NCBI GenBank assembly: GCA_965194375.1
Contig: CBDAEL010000002.1
Direction: 5' to 3' (one strand)
Length of the DNA: 64,000 bases
Origin: Tabrizicola_A aquatica
GTDB lineage: Bacteria > Pseudomonadota > Alphaproteobacteria > Rhodobacterales > Rhodobacteraceae
The notes beneath the pieces are model-generated. The model was given only the letters and a program-made list of their open reading frames with translations, ran no database searches and was not told the DNA's origin. The position numbers were made by a program, and so were the translations under genes. Positions 59,651 through 64,000 of this stretch are shown here, one piece after another. The stretch's first letter is position 1, and every line of letters starts with the position of its first letter.

Positions 59651-60019
59651 TGCATGTCCTCAGATGGCTGCCGCTCCGCATCAATACGGGGGGATTTCGG
59701 GGCGTCAAGTCCACAGAATTCGCAAATTGCAACGATCATTGACGAAGATCATTGCAAAATGCATTGCGAAATAGAAAACACCTCTTGCGCGAGTTTATCA
59801 AATTGCATGACCCTTTAGCGCGCAATGGGTGCGCGCTCTCTCGAAAGTTCTTCATCTGTATAATTGGACATATCCAAAAGGACAGGTTTTCCGGCTGTCT
59901 TGTCGGGCGATCCAGAAAAACATGGTTACCGCGTCCAATGCGCAAGTTTGGCGTAAAATTTGCTTATAAAGCTGTGTCGTGGTCCGCCATGTCCGCATCG
60001 CACAAAGGGAAGAAAAGAA
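59651..60019. other. 369-base AT-rich intergenic region with repeats
   Basis: Upstream of the XRE gene and downstream-opposed to the quinone oxidoreductase start. AT content is clearly higher than around it. It contains direct repeat GATCATTG at 59734-59741 and 59747-59754 (period 13), a perfect hairpin AGCGCGCA-ATGGG-TGCGCGCT at 59817-59837, and a dyad TTGGA-CATA-TCCAA at 59864-59877. It has no gene I can support. It probably holds divergent promoters with operators; a small RNA is possible. Confidence 0.5.
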
Positions 60020-60379
60020 ATGAAGCATCCTGTTGACGCCCATGTGGGCAAGCGCATCCGTCACCGTCGCTGGATGATCGCGATGACCCAGCAGCAACTG
60101 GCGGATAAGGTCGGGATCAAGTTCCAGCAAATCCAGAAATATGAAACCGGGATGAACCGGGTTTCAGCGTCGCGGCTGTGGGATATCGCCGATGCGCTGG
60201 GCGTGACGATTGCCTTTTTCTTCGAAGGATTGGCCGAGGGCGATGTGCCGAAAGCCCCCGGTGCCGATCTGATGGCTGACAAGGAAGCGCTGTAATTGGT
60301 GCGCTCCTACTACGCCATCCCCGAGGCGCAGCGCCGCCGCCTGTTCGATTTGGCCCGCGTCCTGTCAGACGCCGCCTAA
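60020..60379 (+). pseudogene. XRE-family regulator with in-frame TAA near the C-terminus
   Basis: A helix-turn-helix regulator (ATG 60020, GGGAAG ribosome site). HTH core TQQQLADKVGIKFQQIQKYETGMNRVS at about 23-52. The frame reaches TAA at 60293-60295 (91 residues), but reading on gives LVRSYYAIPEAQRRRLFDLA and more to a second TAA at 60377-60379. In homologous Rhodobacteraceae proteins the stretch DKEALELVRSYYAIP continues unbroken, so Glu was probably lost to a stop (one-base change). The truncated product may still bind DNA. It may also be a sequencing error. A strong terminator follows. Confidence 0.72.
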
Positions 60380-60402
60380 GGCCCATCTGCGGCTTGACCA
60401 TC

Positions 60403-60445
60403 AGCCCCCGTGCCGCTAGCCCGGCATCGGGGGCTTTGCTTTTTT
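60403..60445 (+). terminator. strong intrinsic terminator after XRE gene
   Basis: AGCCCCCG plus TGCCG pair with CGGCA plus TCGGGGGCT around a short loop, followed by TTGCTTTTTT. It lies after the second TAA, as expected if the longer frame was the original gene. Confidence 0.8.
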
Positions 60446-60457
60446 GGGGGGGCAGCA

Positions 60458-61258
60458 ATGCGGGTGATCAGCGCGACCGAGGCGGCGGATTTGGTGTCCA
60501 CCGCACATGCCTTGGCCGATGCGGCCCGGGTGGCGACACTGCTGCATTTTCGCAAAGACGGCCTGACGGCGGAAACCAAAGAGGCCGCGCGGTTTGACCC
60601 GGTGACCGTGGCCGATCGGCTGTCGGAAGAACGCATGCGCGAGATCTTGGCCCAACGCCGCCCGCAAGATGCGATCTTGGGCGAGGAATATGGCGCCAAG
60701 GCTGGCACCAGCGGCCTGACATGGGTCTTGGACCCGATCGACGGCACACGCAGCTATCTTTGTGGCACCCCCACATGGGGCGTTCTGGTCGCGGTGGGCG
60801 ATGCCTCGGGGCCGGTCTTTGGAATCATCGACCAACCCTATATCGGCGAGCGGTTTGAGGGCGGCTTGGGCCGGGCCGAAGTCACCGGCCCCTTGGGTCG
60901 CACCGCGCTGAAAGCGCGTGCGCCCCGGGGTCTGTCCGAGGCCATCGTGATGACCACCTTCCCCGAGGTCGGCACCGCCGAAGAGGGCGCCGCCTTTCGC
61001 CGGGTGGTGGGGCGGGCAAAGCTCGTGCGCTATGGCACCGATTGCTATGCCTATGCGCTGATCGCCGCCGGGCAGATTGATCTGGTGATCGAGGCGGGGC
61101 TGCAGGCCTATGACGTGCAGGCCCCGATTGCGGTGATCGAAGCGGCGGGCGGCATCGTGACCGACTGGCAGGGACGCCCGGCCCCTCAGGGCGGGCAGAT
61201 CCTCGCGGCGGCAAACCGCGAGATCCATGCCGAGGCCTTGGCGCTTTTGAACGCTTGA
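60458..61258 (+). CDS. inositol monophosphatase-family phosphatase (HisN-like)
   Basis: A 266-residue Mg-dependent phosphatase. FDPVTVADRLSEERM, metal block ILGEEYG and WVLDPIDGTRSYLCG, GLQAYDVQAPIAVIEAAGG are conserved. It fits histidinol-phosphatase HisN or a nucleotide 3'-phosphatase; IMP as a substrate is also possible. ATG 60458 begins MRVISATEA. Close to the XRE terminator and upstream of the 8-oxoguanine deaminase. Confidence 0.87.
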   Translation: MRVISATEAADLVSTAHALADAARVATLLHFRKDGLTAETKEAARFDPVTVADRLSEERMREILAQRRPQDAILGEEYGAKAGTSGLTWVLDPIDGTRSYLCGTPTWGVLVAVGDASGPVFGIIDQPYIGERFEGGLGRAEVTGPLGRTALKARAPRGLSEAIVMTTFPEVGTAEEGAAFRRVVGRAKLVRYGTDCYAYALIAAGQIDLVIEAGLQAYDVQAPIAVIEAAGGIVTDWQGRPAPQGGQILAAANREIHAEALALLNA

Positions 61259-61294
61259 GCCATCCGACAGGTGGTTCCTCTGGGCGCAGCCGTG

Positions 61295-61325
61295 GGATTT
61301 GAGTATTTTTGCCAAGATGAAAACC
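61295..61325 (+). repeat. dispersed motif copy 3
   Basis: TTTGAGTATTTTTGCCAAGA followed by TGAAAA, in the gap between the HisN-like gene and the 8-oxoguanine deaminase. Confidence 0.65.
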
Positions 61326-61452
61326 TGACCTGCGGCTCTTGGCGAGGGCGGGAGCGTCCGGTATTGTGCCCAAGCTGGCGCCGAGTCCTTCCCCCTTCTG
61401 TCGCGCCCGTGGTTCCGATCCACCGAAGGGGTGGGCAAGATATGGAACCGCC

Positions 61453-62793
61453 ATGCCTGAACTTCTGATCCGCCATGCCGATGCCGTTGTCACCATGAAC
61501 GGTGCGCGCGAAGAGATTGCCGGGGGCGATGTGCTGATCCGCGGCGGGGTGATTGCCGCCGTGGGGCGCGCGTTGCAAGCGCCGGGGGCCGAGGTGCTGG
61601 AGGCCAAGGGCTGTGTGGTGACGCCGGGTTTGGTCAACACCCATCACCACCTCTATCAAACCCTGACCCGCGCCGTGCCGGGGGGCCAAGATGCGCTGTT
61701 GTTCGGATGGCTGAAAACGCTATATCCGATCTGGGCGGGGTTTGGGCCTGAGGAGATGTTTGTCTCCGCTCAGGTGGGGCTGGCGGAACTTGCGCTTTCG
61801 GGCTGCACGCTGACCTCGGATCATCTGTATCTTTTCCCCAACGGGTCGCGCTTGGATGACACCATTGCGGCGGCGCATGAGGTCGGCTTGCGCTTTCACC
61901 CCACGCGCGGCGCGATGAGCATTGGGGTCAGCGATGGCGGTCTGCCGCCCGACAGTCTGGTAGAACGCGAGCCGGCGATCTTGGAAGATTGCATCCGGGT
62001 CGTCGATGCCCACCATGACGCGGCCGAGGGCGCGCTGGTGCGGGTAGGTCTCGCCCCCTGTTCGCCGTTCTCCGTCAGCCGCGACCTCATGCGCGACGCC
62101 GCCCTTCTGGCGCGCGATAAGGGCGTGATGCTGCACACCCATCTGGCCGAAAACGATGAGGATATCGCCTATTCGCTGGCCAAGTTCGGCTGCCGTCCCG
62201 GCCAATATGCCGAAGATCTGGGCTGGACGGGCGCGGATGTTTGGCACGCCCATTGCGTGAAACTCGATAGCCGCGAGATTGATCTTTTTGCGCGATCCGG
62301 CACCGGGGTGGCGCATTGCCCCTGTTCCAATTGTCGGCTGGGGTCGGGCGTGGCCCCGGTGCGCGCGATGCGCGATGCGGGCGTCAAGGTCGGTCTTGGG
62401 GTCGATGGATCGGCCAGCAATGATGCGGGCAATCTGGTGCTCGAGGCGCGGCAGTCGATGCTCCTCCAGCGCGTCACGCTCGGCGCCGATGCGATGAGCG
62501 CGCGCGAGGCTTTGGAGATTGCCACGCTGGGCGGCGCGCGGGTACTGGGGCGGCACGATTGCGGGTCGATTGAGCCGGGCAAGCGGGCTGATCTCGCGAT
62601 CTGGGATGTCTCGGGCATTGAGGCGGCCGGGTCATGGGACCCGGTGGCCAGCCTGATCCTCTGCGGCCCCACCCGCGTGCGCGATCTCTTTGTTGAGGGG
62701 CGGCAGGTGGTGCGCTCGGGCCAGATGGCGACGATTGATCTGCCCCGCGTGATCGAACGGCAAACCGCACTGGCGCGGCGGCTGGCAGGCTAA
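61453..62793 (+). CDS. 8-oxoguanine deaminase
   Basis: A 446-residue amidohydrolase that deaminates 8-oxoguanine, or a related triazine/purine (AtzB/TrzN-like). Metal site VNTHHHLYQTL (about 62-72), AELALSGCTLTSDHLYLFPNG, HTHLAEN, HAHCVKLD, and Asp in VGLGVDGSASNDAGN. The 8-oxoguanine deaminase style is strong, but the substrate needs an assay. It starts after a motif copy and stands alone; TetR is convergent downstream. Confidence 0.88.
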   Translation: MPELLIRHADAVVTMNGAREEIAGGDVLIRGGVIAAVGRALQAPGAEVLEAKGCVVTPGLVNTHHHLYQTLTRAVPGGQDALLFGWLKTLYPIWAGFGPEEMFVSAQVGLAELALSGCTLTSDHLYLFPNGSRLDDTIAAAHEVGLRFHPTRGAMSIGVSDGGLPPDSLVEREPAILEDCIRVVDAHHDAAEGALVRVGLAPCSPFSVSRDLMRDAALLARDKGVMLHTHLAENDEDIAYSLAKFGCRPGQYAEDLGWTGADVWHAHCVKLDSREIDLFARSGTGVAHCPCSNCRLGSGVAPVRAMRDAGVKVGLGVDGSASNDAGNLVLEARQSMLLQRVTLGADAMSAREALEIATLGGARVLGRHDCGSIEPGKRADLAIWDVSGIEAAGSWDPVASLILCGPTRVRDLFVEGRQVVRSGQMATIDLPRVIERQTALARRLAG

Positions 62794-62814
62794 GGTCAGG
62801 ACCGAGGGCGCAGC

Positions 62815-63444
62815 TCACCGCGGCACCAAATTCACTTCGAACAGGCGGCGAAACAGGGCGTCACGCTCGGCCCGCGCCTCGGGGCTGTTCGGGTCATCGG
62901 CCCGCAGCGGGATATAGCCAGACAGCGCCAGTTCGGCCAAGCCATGCACCCGCGTCCAGCAGGCCAGCACCTCTTCTTGCGCGCAAGGGTGGGCCAGCGG
63001 TGCACTGCCATGCAGGTCGGCGACCGCGCCGGCCAAGTGCATAAAGGCGGCCTCTGACGCGCGGTGCAGATCGCTGTGGGGCGAGGGGCCCTTGGGCAGG
63101 CCAAAGACCAGCCGAAAGAGCGCCGGATTGGCAAAGGCAAAATCCAGATACCCCATGCCCGACCCCATCAGCCGCTCATAAGGCGTGTCAGCGGCGCTGG
63201 CTTGGCGGGCCTCCATACAGGCCAAAAGCCGCCCGAACCCGCGCTCGGCAAGGGCGGCGATCATGCCTGCCGTGTCGCCGAAATGATGCGAGGGGGCGGT
63301 ATGGCTGACCCCCACCCGCGCCGCCACCCGGCGCAGGGAAAAGCTGGCCAGACCGCGTTCGGTCAGCTCCGCCTCACCGGCATCCAGAATCGCGCGGCGC
63401 AGGTCGCCGTGGTGATAGCTTGAGGCCTTCGTCGCACCGCTCAT
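62815..63444 (-). CDS. TetR/AcrR-family regulator (WHG domain)
   Basis: A 209-residue regulator: HTH at about 16-62 (LRRAILDAGEAELTERGLASFSLRRVAARVGVSHTAPSHHFGD), C-terminal WHG-type ligand domain (FANPALFRLVFGLP). It diverges from the ABA4-like membrane protein across 114 bases that hold a repeated operator-like motif, so it probably controls that gene and itself. Confidence 0.88.
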   Translation of the reverse strand: MSGATKASSYHHGDLRRAILDAGEAELTERGLASFSLRRVAARVGVSHTAPSHHFGDTAGMIAALAERGFGRLLACMEARQASAADTPYERLMGSGMGYLDFAFANPALFRLVFGLPKGPSPHSDLHRASEAAFMHLAGAVADLHGSAPLAHPCAQEEVLACWTRVHGLAELALSGYIPLRADDPNSPEARAERDALFRRLFEVNLVPR

Positions 63445-63479
63445 CGATCAACGCCTGATATTCATTGGGAAAATCATAA

Positions 63480-63532
63480 CTTGACAGCGGAAAGATTGCA
63501 AGACATCGTCAATCTTGCCAGTGGAAAGATTT
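63480..63532. promoter_or_regulatory. candidate TetR operator: two direct repeats
   Basis: TTGACAGCGGAAAGATTG (63481-63498) and TTGCCAGTGGAAAGATTT (63515-63532) are near-identical, start 34 bases apart, with an AGATTG...CAATCT dyad spanning the gap. Position between divergent tetR and ABA4-like genes. Confidence 0.6.
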
Positions 63533-63558
63533 GTCCCAGTTGAAGATCGGAGATGTGG

Positions 63559-64000
63559 ATGACACCGGAGACCCTGTTTATGATTGCCAATCCACTGGCC
63601 CTTATGGGCTGGCTTGCGCTGGCCATCGCCCCGCTGGCCCCGCGGCTGATTGATCTCTTCGCCGGATGGGTCCTGCCGGGGCTCTTGTCGTTGGGCTATG
63701 CGGTCTTGATGCTGGTCCATTTCGCCGACGCGCCCGGTGGGTTTCAGACCTTGGCCGATGTGCAGGCGCTCTTCACCGATGCCGATGTGGCGCTGGCGGG
63801 CTGGGTCCATTATCTCGCCTTTGATCTCTTCATCGGCGCCTGGATCCTGCGCGATGCCCGGCGCGAGGGCATTGCCCATTGGGTTGTGCTGCCGATCCTG
63901 CCCTTTGTCTTTATGGTCGGCCCAGCGGGGTTTGTGGCCTATCTCGCGCTGAAACTGCTGCGCCGGGGCATTCCATCCACCGATACGGAGGTGCGCCATG
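63559..64000 (+). CDS. ABA4-like (DUF4281) membrane protein, 3' end outside window
   Basis: An open frame to the window edge, at least 147 residues, with four membrane helices: PLALMGWLALAIAPLAP, VLPGLLSLGYAVLMLVHF, WVHYLAFDLFIGAWILRD, VLPILPFVFMVGPAGFVAYLAL. This order with HYLAFDLFIGAWILRDARREGI matches the ABA4/DUF4281 family. ATG 63559 has CGGAG six bases upstream; ATG 63553 is in frame too. It is probably regulated by the divergent TetR. Confidence 0.85.
   Translation, partial: MTPETLFMIANPLALMGWLALAIAPLAPRLIDLFAGWVLPGLLSLGYAVLMLVHFADAPGGFQTLADVQALFTDADVALAGWVHYLAFDLFIGAWILRDARREGIAHWVVLPILPFVFMVGPAGFVAYLALKLLRRGIPSTDTEVRH

Noticed and set aside
1..64000. Mobile elements, CRISPR arrays, tRNA and rRNA genes
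   Set aside because: No transposase or integrase, no regularly spaced repeats, and no cloverleaf or rRNA sequence was seen on either strand.

Overview
This 64 kb window reads as ordinary chromosome of a Rhodobacterales alphaproteobacterium (Rhodobacter/Gemmobacter/Tabrizicola-like; family-level inference only). The evidence is high GC, a zinc-type adenylate kinase, an XRE regulator of a form common in that order, a DUF2927 lipoprotein, a class A RNase P RNA, and proteins with close Rhodobacteraceae-style sequence such as the OmpA/BON protein, the YcjX/YcjF pair and the beta-helix protein at 8.4-10.7 kb. I see no IS element, prophage block, integrase, CRISPR array, tRNA or rRNA. The only RNA gene recognised is rnpB.

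Layout. 0-4.1 kb: the 3' end of ubiA, an OmpA-family envelope protein, a small coiled-coil membrane protein and argE. 4.3-7.5 kb (minus): yebE-like (DUF533/TerB-like), ycjX and ycjF, a membrane-stress type operon. 7.7-11.2 kb: a tiny secreted protein, a 762-residue beta-helix (pectate-lyase/tail-spike-like) protein and a HugZ-like FMN protein. 11.3-13 kb: a SulP transporter. 13.3-23.2 kb (plus): an acetate module of acs, an adenylate kinase gene, DUF4212 small subunit and large sodium:solute symporter, a cNMP/CBS/DUF294 protein, a small membrane protein, a lone receiver-domain regulator, and a fusion of a degenerate sensor kinase with a DnaQ-type exonuclease. 23.2-28 kb: nhaA, truA, a divergent GAPDH overlapping an N,N-dimethylformamidase-like gene. 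28.2-34 kb (minus): a tight six-gene operon (three alpha/beta hydrolases, a PLP dehydratase, an MFS exporter, an enolase-superfamily enzyme) that looks like an uncharacterised catabolic or detoxification pathway. 34.1-40.9 kb: an ABC exporter, an acyl-CoA synthetase, a secreted protein, dtd, a sugar kinase and purC. 41.1-47.3 kb (minus): a 27-residue membrane peptide, XpaC, TelA, a DUF2927 lipoprotein, a DUF4241-like secreted protein, an SPFH-GYF protein and a double zinc-ribbon membrane protein. 47.5-55.6 kb: RluB-like pseudouridine synthase, tadA, a metallo-hydrolase, gatC-gatA, an Excalibur lipoprotein with an amidase, rnpB, a glycosyltransferase and rpmG. 55.8-64 kb: a VIT1/CCC1 transporter, a Bax-inhibitor-1 protein, DUF1127, LysR, a quinone oxidoreductase, an XRE regulator interrupted by an in-frame stop, a HisN-like phosphatase, an 8-oxoguanine deaminase, TetR and an ABA4-like membrane protein cut by the window end.

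The most interesting systems are these. (1) The acetate module: the sensor-like protein has lost its phospho-acceptor His (Asp by my alignment) and its ATP-binding boxes and is fused to an exonuclease, while a lone receiver gene sits directly upstream. (2) The TelA-XpaC-SPFH-zinc-ribbon set, which combines parts of the tellurite-type and PspA-type (YdjG/YdjI) membrane-stress networks and has a second stress-type set (YebE-YcjX-YcjF) in the same window. (3) The six-gene minus-strand operon. (4) The XRE gene, where a single TAA splits an otherwise intact reading frame.
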